Source: Thermoleophilia bacterium (GTDB taxonomy: Bacteria > Actinomycetota > Thermoleophilia > Gaiellales > Gaiellaceae). From it: DNA of 34,652 bases. The stretch is taken from NCBI GenBank assembly GCA_017882615.1, contig JADGPD010000016.1, forward strand, positions 1 to 34,652. The letters are read 5' to 3'. The translations under genes were made by a program, and so were the position numbers. Shown here piece after piece: positions 22,995-30,751 of this stretch (its first letter is position 1; each line of letters starts with the position of its first letter). The notes under the pieces are model-generated. The model did not search any database. It worked only from the letters and a program-made list of their open reading frames with translations, and was not told the DNA's origin.

Positions 22995-23012
22995 GAAAAG
23001 CGCCCGCTTTTC
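22995..23012. terminator. Terminator-like hairpin in a divergent intergenic region
   Basis: GAAAAGCG (22995-23002) and CGCTTTTC (23005-23012) form a stem with its T-run inside the distal arm, readable on either strand. No annotated gene ends here: polA starts 165 bp to the left and the LarA-like gene 68 bp to the right. It may insulate the two promoters or end a small unseen transcript. Confidence 0.4.
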
Positions 23013-23066
23013 TGCCGAGATCGACGCGAAAACGGGTCTCTTCCTCCCCAGTCGCCCCCGGCGACC

Positions 23067-23072
23067 TAGGGT
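23067..23072 (+). promoter_or_regulatory. -10-like box TAGGGT of the LarA-like gene
   Basis: TAGGGT ends 7 nt before the ATG at 23080, with no Shine-Dalgarno. It follows the same layout as other genes here. Confidence 0.35.
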
Positions 23073-23079
23073 TATCTCC

Positions 23080-24603
23080 ATGGTTCGCATCGCTCTACTC
23101 GCCGGCTCGCGTGCGATCGCGCTCGAATTGCCGGAAAACGGCACCGCGCTTCCCCCGCCGCCGCCAACCAAGGAGCTGATCGTCGACATCACCGCCGCCG
23201 TTCGCGACGCGCTCCGCTTCCCCCTCGCCGGAGCTCCGCTGACGGATCTAGCCCGCGGTAAGCGAAGCGTGACGATCGTGGTCGAGCCGCCCGCGCTTCC
23301 CGTTCCAAGTGGCCAGCGCGATCCGCGCCTGGAGGCACTGGTGGCAACCTCCGACGAGCTCGAGACTGCCGGCATCCCGAGCCGGTGCCAGACGATTCTG
23401 GTCGCCGCCGGGCTGGCTCGAAAACCGGGGCGTCAGGAGCTGGCGGCGCTCGTGACACCGGAGTTCAGGCGGCGCTTCCGTGGCTTGGTCGTCGTTCACG
23501 ACGTCGAAGCTCCCGATCTCGTAGCGCTGGATGAGACGGGAACGGCTCCGCTTCTTATTTCGCCTACGCTCGCCGAAACGGATCTGGTCGTCACCTTGAG
23601 CGCCGCCGAAAGCGTTCTGCACGGTGGGCCCAATCTTCTGCTCGCGGCGGGGGCGGCGGAATCGCTGCAGGCCGCTCAGGACTCGCCCTCCCTGCTCGAG
23701 ACCGGCGGATCGCGTGGCTGGCGGCTGGCTCTGGCGGTCGAGCGAGCGCTCGAGCGCAAGGTACCCCTGATCGGCATCTCTCTGGCGCTCGCACCTCCCC
23801 GGCTCGGCGGCTGGGCCAGCGGCTATCCCTATGACGCACGGGCTCTCGGACGCATCGCGCACTCGAATCTACGCCGAGCGCTCGCGCTCGTGCCGCGCGC
23901 GGCGCGCTGGCGAATGCTGGTTGCGGCGCCGGTTGAGATCGCGGCCACCGCCGCGTTCGCGGGCCGGCCTTCGGTCGCCCATGCCGAAGCGCTGCTGGCC
24001 ACCCTCGCGACGCGGACAACCGAGATCGACGGCGAGTTCGACGTGCTCTGCATCCCCGTCCCCGACACGACGCTGATGCTGCCGCGCGAGCGACCGAACC
24101 CGCTGGCGGCGGCCGCATTCGGGCTGGGCTACGCCTACCGGCGCTGGCGCGACAGCCCACCGCTCAGCCAGGATGGGGCGATCGTGCTGGTACATGGTTT
24201 CGAACGCCACTTCGCCCACCCGAGCCAGCAGCCCTATCGAACCTTTTTCTCAGCCGTCCGCTACGGACGCGACTCCGAGACTCTGTCCCAGGCCGCCCGC
24301 GACGCGGGAAGCGACGCGCGCGCGCTGGCTTTCTACCGGCAGGGACAGGGCTGCCATCCACTGCTTCCCTTCGCCGACTGGGATGCCTGCCGTCCCGCGA
24401 TCGAGCGAGCCGGGACCGTCGTCGTCGCGGGCTGCCACGACTCCGTCGTAGCGCGACAGCTGGGCTTCATCCCGTCGCACGGCATCGGACATGCTCTGGA
24501 ACTCGTGGTCGGCTCGATGGGCGAGAACGCTCGCGTCGGCTTCATGCTCGGACCGCCCTATGCGGCGCTTCGGCCGGCGACGGCGCCAGACACCTCGGCC
24601 TAG
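23080..24603 (+). CDS. LarA-like (DUF2088) protein, probably without racemase activity
   Basis: The product is 507 aa. The N-terminal half follows the lactate-racemase LarA order: ALRFPLAGAPLTDLARGKRSV, a core strand VTIVVEPP, LETAGIPSRCQTILVAAGL, then the segment ETDLVVTLSAAESVLHGGPN. Enzymes of the family use a nickel-pincer cofactor bound to Lys and His. Here the GxHR His site reads GLARK, and the pHxxxGxSGGxK region reads ESVLHGGPNLLL, so the cofactor Lys and two His appear lost. The C-terminal domain is intact in length. It is probably a binding or regulatory paralogue. Its stop overlaps that of the convergent GNAT gene by 4 bp. Confidence 0.65.
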   Translation: MVRIALLAGSRAIALELPENGTALPPPPPTKELIVDITAAVRDALRFPLAGAPLTDLARGKRSVTIVVEPPALPVPSGQRDPRLEALVATSDELETAGIPSRCQTILVAAGLARKPGRQELAALVTPEFRRRFRGLVVVHDVEAPDLVALDETGTAPLLISPTLAETDLVVTLSAAESVLHGGPNLLLAAGAAESLQAAQDSPSLLETGGSRGWRLALAVERALERKVPLIGISLALAPPRLGGWASGYPYDARALGRIAHSNLRRALALVPRAARWRMLVAAPVEIAATAAFAGRPSVAHAEALLATLATRTTEIDGEFDVLCIPVPDTTLMLPRERPNPLAAAAFGLGYAYRRWRDSPPLSQDGAIVLVHGFERHFAHPSQQPYRTFFSAVRYGRDSETLSQAARDAGSDARALAFYRQGQGCHPLLPFADWDACRPAIERAGTVVVAGCHDSVVARQLGFIPSHGIGHALELVVGSMGENARVGFMLGPPYAALRPATAPDTSA

Positions 24604-25025
24604 AACCGTTTCTGGAAGCCGTGCGCGGTGCTTTCGTACTGACGCGAGCGGTAGAACTCGTGCGCCTCATCACGCCAGACAGCCGAATCGAGCACGACTC
24701 GATCGCAGCCCGAACGCCGCGCTTCCTCTTCCACCGCTAGCGTGAGCGCCCGCCCGACTCCGCGCCGGCGCATCCGCTCCGCCACCACTAGCACGGCCAG
24801 CCGGCAGATCGGCGCATCCTGGACCAGCACCGGGTAGATCTGCATCACAGCGATGCCGGCAAGCTCGCCGTCGAACTCCGCAATTAACAGGCTTTGGCCA
24901 TCCTGGTCGAGTCGCTCCATGCGGCCGCGTGTTTCGGCGACCGCGGCGGGGTATCCGAGTTGGGAGACGAGCTCCGCGATGAACGCTGAATCGGCCGGGC
25001 CTGCTTTCCTTGTTGTCGCCGCCAC
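24600..25025 (-). CDS. GNAT-family N-acetyltransferase
   Basis: The product is 141 aa and would transfer acetyl from acetyl-CoA to an unknown amine. The acetyl-CoA loop RLAVLVVAERMRRRGVGRAL (R-R-x-G-V-G) is followed by helix alpha-3 and VLDSAVWRDEAHEFYRSRQYE, the typical C-terminal strand-helix-YxxxGF-like region. The start is GTG at 25025, 6 nt after TAGGAT and without a ribosome site, so it is probably leaderless. It converges on the LarA-like gene (stops overlap in CTAG) and its promoter backs on to tRNA-Leu. Confidence 0.88.
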   Translation of the reverse strand: MAATTRKAGPADSAFIAELVSQLGYPAAVAETRGRMERLDQDGQSLLIAEFDGELAGIAVMQIYPVLVQDAPICRLAVLVVAERMRRRGVGRALTLAVEEEARRSGCDRVVLDSAVWRDEAHEFYRSRQYESTAHGFQKRF

Positions 25026-25031
25026 GCGTGA

Positions 25032-25037
25032 ATCCTA
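25032..25037 (-). promoter_or_regulatory. -10-like box TAGGAT of the GNAT gene
   Basis: On the minus strand TAGGAT ends 6 nt before the GTG start. There is no Shine-Dalgarno between them. Confidence 0.4.
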
Positions 25038-25077
25038 GGCGAGCGCCAACTATCATGGCCTGCTGCAGTAGTCACAC

Positions 25078-25161
25078 GCCGAAGTGGCGGAATTGGTAGA
25101 CGCGCTGGACTCAAAATCCAGTGGGCTTCGGCCCGTGTGGGTTCGATTCCCACCTTCGGCA
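25078..25161 (+). tRNA. tRNA-Leu (anticodon CAA)
   Basis: This is a class II tRNA of 84 nt. The acceptor arms GCCGAAG (25078-25084) and CTTCGGC (25154-25160) pair, with discriminator A at 25161. The anticodon stem CTGGA/TCCAG (25105-25109/25117-25121) holds CAA at 25112-25114, which reads TTG. The long variable arm GGGCTTCGGCCC and the T loop GTTCGATTC are visible. CCA is not fully encoded. Confidence 0.97.
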
Positions 25162-25167
25162 CCTTCT

Positions 25168-25211
25168 CCGTGAAAAGTCCGCCGGCCAGGGCCGGCGAGG
25201 ACTTTTCACGG
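25168..25211 (+). terminator. Long two-tier hairpin just after tRNA-Leu
   Basis: A perfect 13-bp outer stem pairs 25168-25180 (CCGTGAAAAGTCC) with 25199-25211. Inside it, CCGGCC (25182-25187) pairs with GGCCGG (25190-25195) across a 2-nt loop. It begins 7 nt after the tRNA and probably ends its transcript, although there is no T-run after the stem. The stem is stronger than a normal terminator, so another structured-RNA role is possible. Confidence 0.65.
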
Positions 25212-25225
25212 TATGGGCTTGGTGT

Positions 25226-25257
25226 CGAGTCTGCGCGCCTGTGGCGCTTGTGACTCG
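25226..25257 (+). repeat. Second hairpin downstream of tRNA-Leu
   Basis: CGAGTC (25226-25231) pairs with GACTCG (25252-25257), and inside GCGCC (25235-25239) pairs with GGCGC (25243-25247) around TGT. It follows the first hairpin by 14 nt. The remaining 170 bases up to the NTPase gene show nothing but a 12-bp palindrome GAGAAGCTTCTC at 25404-25415. Confidence 0.45.
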
Positions 25258-25428
25258 TCTGCTCCTACCAGCGTGGTGGGCTGACCGTGGGTGGGGTCGG
25301 AGTCCGGAGCGAGGCTGGAGGAGGGCGTTTCGTGAGCCGCGCCCGCGCAGGTCGGTCGCGGCGGCCTGGGCACTGGGTGTTACGAGCGCCGCCCCAGCGC
25401 GCCGAGAAGCTTCTCCAGAAGACCAGCT

Positions 25429-28400
25429 TCAGTTAGCCGGAGCAGCCGCGAGGCGCTGCCCGGCAAGCGCCTCGAGCGAAGCCAAGTTCCCGCAGACATC
25501 GCAGTTGTAGACGTACGCGGCGCCGTCCAGACTGCCGGTGAGTATCGTGCGCCCGTCGGCGCTGAAGGAGACGCCGGTGAGGGTGGCGCTCGGCCCTCTC
25601 AGATAGTTGAGCAGCTGACCGCTCGTGCTTCGCCAGAGACCGACGGCGATCCGCCCGGCCGTTACCACCCAACTCCCGTCGGGGCTCGTGCTCAGGCCGT
25701 AGACCGGCGAGAAGTGCCCGCGCAGGACGCTGACCAGCCGGCCGTCCGCCACCGACCAGACACGCGCGTCGTGGTCGAGGCTGCCGGTCACGAGCAGGTC
25801 GCCGCGGGGACTGAAGGCGTAGCTGGTGATGGCCCCCTTGTGACCGGCCAGAACATGGAGCCGTCGGCCGCTGCCGACTTCCCAGAGGAAGGCGCGATCG
25901 CGGAAGATCGTGACCAGCCGCTTGCCGTCGGGGCTGAAACCGACCGCGCTCGCTTGGCCGGCGAGGCGGTCGAACAACTGACCGGTCTTCAGATTCCAAA
26001 GGCCGACCTTGCCATGACTCAGGACCGCAGCGGTGCTCCCGTCGCTGGCGGCGGCTAGCGCGGCGATCCGGTCCCCCACCTGCAGCGCCCGCAGACGCCT
26101 GGCGCCGGGAATTGCCCACACATCGACCTGCTGCCGCCCGATCGTGAGCAGGACGCTGTTACCCGCCCAGGCGATACCGAGTCCGGGTTTGGCCGAGAAT
26201 TGCTCCACGACCGAGCCGCCCTTAAGTACGCGCACCAGCCCGTCCGCGGTTTCGACGGCGAGAAGTCTCGAGTCGGGGCTAAAGGCCGCGGCCGCGACCT
26301 TCGACTTACCCGAGCCCAGGCTGCCGACGAGCGCGCCGCTTGATTCGCGCAAGCGGACACCACTGTCGCGGACGATCAGCATCGTCTTTCCGTCGGGGCT
26401 GAAGGCCGCCTGGCGAACCGGGTCCGCGCCTCGATCGACAGCGCTGAGCTGATCGGCGACGCCCGGATCCCAGATCCGCGCCGTCCCGTCGGGGCTCCCG
26501 GTAAGCACCAGCCTTTCGTCGCGGCTCATCGCCACCGAGGTCACCGCGTCCCGATCGCCCGCGAGCACCGCCAGCTCCTTCCCGTTGTCGACCTCGTAGA
26601 CCCGCGCCGTGCGGTCACGTGAGCCCGCGATCAGAAAGCGACCGCTCGGGGAGAAAGCCACGCTGTCGATCGATCCGATCGGCCCGACCAGGATGAGCAG
26701 GCGTACTCCCGTCGCGGTATCCCAAACGCGGGTCGCCCCGTCGGCGCTGCCGGTGGCGAGCGTGTGCCCGTCCGGGCTGAAGGCGAGCGACTGCACGCGC
26801 CCCTCGTGAGGCAGCGTGTGCAGCAGCTTGCCGCTCCGCGCATCCCAGAGTTGTGCAACGCGGAAGCTGCTGCCGGTGGCAAGCAGGCGCCCGTCCGGGC
26901 TGAAGGCGAGCGCCTGCAGCCCGCGGCCCGGAAGAAGATGAAGCATGCGTCCCGTGCCCAGGTCGAAGATGCCCGCACGCGCCTGGCCGGCCTTGTCGAG
27001 GATGATCGCCGCGAGCAGACGTCCGTCGGGGCTCACTTGCAGAGAGACGGGCTTGCCCGGCGTTGCCGGCCATCGAGACATCGAGACGAGCCTCTTGCCG
27101 AGAAGCGGGACTAGGCTCACGCCAGAGCGTTGACCCACTACTAAAACGCCGCGCGAGTACGCCGGGATTGGCGCTAAGCCGAGACTGGTGACGTCTCCGG
27201 CAAAGTGCATTTCTTCAATGAGGTTGCCGGTGCCGACGCTCCAGATCTTCACCGCCCTACCGGCTGCGGCGACGACCGACTTGCCGTCAGGCGTGAAGAA
27301 AGCGCCTACGGGTGTGCCTCCAACACCCCGCGCCCAGAGCAGCTTGCCACGCCGATCGAGCAGGCGAACACGACCGTTGTCGGAGGCGACGAGGAGACGG
27401 CTTCCAGAGGGACCGAAGGCCGTCACGCGCGCGGCGCCGCCGAGCTTCACGATCGCCCGCTCGTGCGAGCCGACGATCGCCTGTCGCAAAACGCCCTGAG
27501 TCTGCTCGCCGGGAGCGAGCCGAGCCGCACGAAGCGCGAGGGTCAGCGCCGCCTGACCGTCGGTCGGCAGCTCGGCCAGCGCATTTGCCGCCAGCTCGCG
27601 CGCCTGTGCCCGGCGCGCATCCGCATTCGCACGGCTGCGCTGGACGAAGGCGAAGACGGCAATCCCGATCACAACGGCGAGAGCCGCGAGCGTTCCTCCG
27701 CTTAACAGCAGGAGGCGGCGGCGCTGTCTCGCCGCGGCCCGCCGCTCGCGCTCGACCGCCCAGCTCGAGCGCCAGGCGCCGATCGGCTCGGCCAGAACAT
27801 CGTGGAAGATCTCGCAGCGCTCGGGCTCCGAGCCGCTCGCCTCGATCCTGCGCAGGATGCGCTCGTCCACGAGCGTGCCGAGCACCGGCTCGAGCTCGCC
27901 CGCCGAGAGGTGCGCGTACTCCGCCAGATCCGCCGGACGGTGAGCGATCTTCGTGCCCGACGGAGTCACCAGCTGATTGAGAACCGAGGCGGCGGCGTCG
28001 AGCTGCCGATCGTTCAGGCTCGCGAGCGCGCCTTCGAGGTGGTCGCGAACGATCGCCTCGGCGCCACCGAGACGGCTCAGGGTCGAGAGCCTCAGCGTGG
28101 TCGAGCCTCTCTCTGTCTCTTCCCGCCAGAGTCGCTCGAGTACGAGCTGAAGGAACGGCGTCTCGATCCAGCCGCCGCGACCGGGGTCCGGCTCCGCAAC
28201 GGCACCCTCCGAGCCTTCGAACCCCTCGACGGCGACCTGGTCGAGTACCTTCTCGACGAGCTCGGGTTCGACCTCCACGGGCCTGCCGGTCATCTCGCCG
28301 AACGGCTCGAGCGGCGCGACGATCGCGCTGCGTCCTCCCGCCCGGTCGAGGCGATCGAGACGGAGCACGTTCGCGAACAGATCCGGGATGGCCGCCTTGA

Positions 28401-28938
28401 AGACGTCGAGTCGCGAGAGAGCGTCGTCGCGGATGGAGATCAGTACGTTGACCTCGAGACCGGGACGGTCGACCAGCTCCGGCAACTCGAGAACGAGCGA
28501 GCCGGCGTCGTGATAGAGGAAGTACTCCTCGAACTGGTCGAGGACGAGATAGAGCGGCGCGCCGATGCGCCGGGTCGCGGACGCGACCGCGTCCGGTAAG
28601 CCCGCGGCCGGACCGAGCGGGCCACACTCTTGCTCGATCGCCGCGACGAGCCCGGCGCGCGGATCGCCGGCCCAGCGGTCGTACACGACGACGCGACCGT
28701 TTCCGCCGTCCCGAGCGAGCTGGGCCCGAAGCTCGTGCACGACACCGGCGCGAACGAGCGAGCTCTTGCCGACGCCGCTCGGCCCATAGAGCACCGTGAG
28801 CCGCGACACGAGCAGGTTCGCGACGAGAACCGCACGCTCTTGCTCGCGCCCGAAGAACAGAACCGCGTCGAGATCGGAGTCGCCGAACGGTCGCAAGCCC
28901 CGGTAAGGACCGGCCTCGAAAAGGGCGTTCTCGCTCAT
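25429..28938 (-). CDS. nSTAND1-type NTPase with transmembrane helix and WD40 repeats
   Basis: The product is 1169 aa. It opens PYRGLRPFGDSDLDAVLFFGRE, the entry motif of STAND NTPases of this group. Walker A GPSGVGKS is at 52-59 and Walker B LYLVLDQFEEYF has D134. A winged-helix-like region precedes a basic stretch and one transmembrane helix (about 409-432). Residues about 495-1150 contain some 16 WD40-like units (FSPDG...LATGS...WD), enough for two propellers. The C-terminus carries CDVCG and then LASLEALAG. STAND proteins act as switches that oligomerise when a sensor repeat binds a trigger. Its ATG overlaps the SARP-SIR2 stop (ATGA at 28935-28938), so the two proteins are co-translated. 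Confidence 0.9.
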   Translation of the reverse strand: MSENALFEAGPYRGLRPFGDSDLDAVLFFGREQERAVLVANLLVSRLTVLYGPSGVGKSSLVRAGVVHELRAQLARDGGNGRVVVYDRWAGDPRAGLVAAIEQECGPLGPAAGLPDAVASATRRIGAPLYLVLDQFEEYFLYHDAGSLVLELPELVDRPGLEVNVLISIRDDALSRLDVFKAAIPDLFANVLRLDRLDRAGGRSAIVAPLEPFGEMTGRPVEVEPELVEKVLDQVAVEGFEGSEGAVAEPDPGRGGWIETPFLQLVLERLWREETERGSTTLRLSTLSRLGGAEAIVRDHLEGALASLNDRQLDAAASVLNQLVTPSGTKIAHRPADLAEYAHLSAGELEPVLGTLVDERILRRIEASGSEPERCEIFHDVLAEPIGAWRSSWAVERERRAAARQRRRLLLLSGGTLAALAVVIGIAVFAFVQRSRANADARRAQARELAANALAELPTDGQAALTLALRAARLAPGEQTQGVLRQAIVGSHERAIVKLGGAARVTAFGPSGSRLLVASDNGRVRLLDRRGKLLWARGVGGTPVGAFFTPDGKSVVAAAGRAVKIWSVGTGNLIEEMHFAGDVTSLGLAPIPAYSRGVLVVGQRSGVSLVPLLGKRLVSMSRWPATPGKPVSLQVSPDGRLLAAIILDKAGQARAGIFDLGTGRMLHLLPGRGLQALAFSPDGRLLATGSSFRVAQLWDARSGKLLHTLPHEGRVQSLAFSPDGHTLATGSADGATRVWDTATGVRLLILVGPIGSIDSVAFSPSGRFLIAGSRDRTARVYEVDNGKELAVLAGDRDAVTSVAMSRDERLVLTGSPDGTARIWDPGVADQLSAVDRGADPVRQAAFSPDGKTMLIVRDSGVRLRESSGALVGSLGSGKSKVAAAAFSPDSRLLAVETADGLVRVLKGGSVVEQFSAKPGLGIAWAGNSVLLTIGRQQVDVWAIPGARRLRALQVGDRIAALAAASDGSTAAVLSHGKVGLWNLKTGQLFDRLAGQASAVGFSPDGKRLVTIFRDRAFLWEVGSGRRLHVLAGHKGAITSYAFSPRGDLLVTGSLDHDARVWSVADGRLVSVLRGHFSPVYGLSTSPDGSWVVTAGRIAVGLWRSTSGQLLNYLRGPSATLTGVSFSADGRTILTGSLDGAAYVYNCDVCGNLASLEALAGQRLAAAPAN

Positions 28939-30557
28939 CCGCGCGCCTTCCCAAGCTCGATGCCCGCTCTTTCGGCGAGCCGCGCGACGTATTCATCGGG
29001 CGGGATCTCGAGCACTTCCACGTCGCGGCGGCGCCAGAGCTCGCGCTCAAGCGGAACCGGGCGCCCGAGCACCGCCCACGACCGGTAGCGCAGCGCGTTG
29101 TTCTCCCAGAGCCGGTTGAGCACGATGCGAAGGTGCCAGTTGCGCATCTCGTAGCCCAGGAAGAGGAAGTGGCTGCGCCGTAACCTGGCAGCGAGTGCCA
29201 CCGGCACCGCGGCGGCGAGGTCGCGCAGCTGGAGGTAGCCGATGTAGTCGTCCTCGCTGACCACGAAACTCTCCCACTGCCGGCCGGGATTTGGATCGAC
29301 GCACCCGTACAGCTTCAGGACGACCGGTCGTCGATCGAGCGCCAACTCCGCCACGTAAGTGTTGGGGCTCTCGATCGGGGTCGTGATTCCGTCCGGCGTA
29401 AGGTGGCAGAAGCGGCCCCGATACCGGCCGGCGGCGACGTAGGTGACGACGTCGAACGTCTCGCCGGTATCGAGAAGCGCCTGCTCGAGCGCGAGATCGT
29501 AGCCCGCCGTCACGAGCAGCGGCTGATCGCCGCCGCGCTCGCGGGCAAGACGCGGAAGCCCGGCTAGAAATCGGTGTACGGGGCCGGGCGGGCTCGTCGC
29601 CGCAAGCAGCGAGTGGAGCTCGTCGTAGAGCGGGCCCGACCCCTTCGTGACCTCGACGAACTGCGAGATGCGCGCCAGGTCGCCGTCGCTCTCCAGTCCG
29701 AAGCGATCGGCAAGCGCCTGCGCGAGTTGGGAGTGATCCGCGCCGATAACCGGAACGACGCGACCGTCGAGGAGCGCAGCGACCACCTCGCTGAAGTGGT
29801 CCTCGCCGGGCCCAGCCGCCGTGCGCGGATCGAGCGGAAGCTCCTGCCGCAAGATCGCCCCGTGCAAGCTCTGCAGCGCCGGGCTGGGCTCGAGCCCGAG
29901 CTCTTCGACCAGCGCCTGGCGACCCTCCTGGTAGTAGCGCAGCGCGTCGGCCTGGCGGCTGGCGCGATAGAGCGACAACATCAGCTGGGCGCGGAATTGC
30001 TCACGCAACGGATGCTCGGCCACGAGAGCTTCGAGCTCGCCCACGACCTCCGGATGGCGACCGGCGGCCAGGTCCGCCTCAATTCGCTGCTCGAGCACCG
30101 TCAGCCGAAGCTCCTCGAGCCTGGCCACCTCGGCCTGTGCGAACGGCTCGTGAGCGAACTCGTCCAGCGCGGTACCTCGCCAGAGCGCAAGCGCTGCGCG
30201 CAGAAGCTCGCCGCGACGCACCGCGTCCGCGCCGCGGGCCTCGTCGAGCCAGCGACGGCAGCGGGCCAGATCGAGCTGCCCGGGCTGGACGTTCAACTGG
30301 TAGCCGGGCGGCCTGGTGACGAGGGTGTCGGGGCCGAGCTGCTTGCGCAGCTGCGAGATCGTGTTCTGAAGCGAGGTCGTCGCAGTACGAGGCGGTTCTT
30401 CGCCCCAGATGGCATCGATCAGCCGCTCGCTCGAAACAACTCGACCCGCCTCGAGCAGGAGCATCGCCAGCACCATCCGCTGTTTCCGGCCGCCGATCGT
30501 GACCGGCTCGCCCTCGTCGAGGATCTCCAGCGGCCCGAGCACGCGAAAGTCGATCAC
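28935..30557 (-). CDS. SARP-type regulator fused to a SIR2-like domain
   Basis: The product is 540 aa. Residues 1-95 are an OmpR-like winged helix (FRVLGPLEI, GRKQRMVLAMLLL, TSLQNTISQLRKQLG, PPGYQLNV), 96-245 are the BTAD helical domain (YQEGRQALVEELGLEPSPAL), and 255-530 resemble the SIR2-like domain of defence proteins (VPVIGADHS, PLYDELHSL, FVVSEDDYIGYL, SHFLFLGYEMRNWHLRIVLN). The expected TTNYD reads TAGYD (G352 for Asn), and KLHG or KIHG reads KLYG (Y417 for His), so NADase activity is probably lost. The GTG start has GAGGGG 5 nt upstream. It heads an operon with the STAND-WD40 gene and is divergent from an M23 peptidase. A DNA-binding, NAD-like-ligand sensor is my inference. Confidence 0.88.
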   Translation of the reverse strand: MIDFRVLGPLEILDEGEPVTIGGRKQRMVLAMLLLEAGRVVSSERLIDAIWGEEPPRTATTSLQNTISQLRKQLGPDTLVTRPPGYQLNVQPGQLDLARCRRWLDEARGADAVRRGELLRAALALWRGTALDEFAHEPFAQAEVARLEELRLTVLEQRIEADLAAGRHPEVVGELEALVAEHPLREQFRAQLMLSLYRASRQADALRYYQEGRQALVEELGLEPSPALQSLHGAILRQELPLDPRTAAGPGEDHFSEVVAALLDGRVVPVIGADHSQLAQALADRFGLESDGDLARISQFVEVTKGSGPLYDELHSLLAATSPPGPVHRFLAGLPRLARERGGDQPLLVTAGYDLALEQALLDTGETFDVVTYVAAGRYRGRFCHLTPDGITTPIESPNTYVAELALDRRPVVLKLYGCVDPNPGRQWESFVVSEDDYIGYLQLRDLAAAVPVALAARLRRSHFLFLGYEMRNWHLRIVLNRLWENNALRYRSWAVLGRPVPLERELWRRRDVEVLEIPPDEYVARLAERAGIELGKARG

Positions 30558-30751
30558 TGCCGCCCCTCGACGGGCACCCGAGCGGAGGCACCGATCACGG
30601 GCGAGGCGTTTGGGTCGCTGGCGCGAGCAGTCCGGCGCACGAGCCTAGCTTGGCACAACCGCGACGAGATTGTTTGCGCCGCGACGGCTTCGTTAGCCCG
30701 CCGTGAGGCGACGGTGAGTGGCTCATTAGCGCCCGGATCGACGGTTCGGCT

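Noticed and set aside
25404-25415. GAGAAGCTTCTC palindrome as terminator of the STAND gene
   Set aside because: It has no loop and no T-run, so it cannot form a normal terminator hairpin.
25490-27460. Repeated similar words in the WD40 region as a DNA repeat array
   Set aside because: They recur with protein-repeat spacing and encode the FSPDG and WD motifs, so they are codon-level echoes, not CRISPR or tandem DNA repeats.
30558-30751. GACGG words at 30683, 30710 and 30740 as SARP heptamer repeats
   Set aside because: Spacings of 27 and 30 bp do not match the 11- or 22-bp phase of SARP direct repeats, and the word is short in GC-rich DNA.
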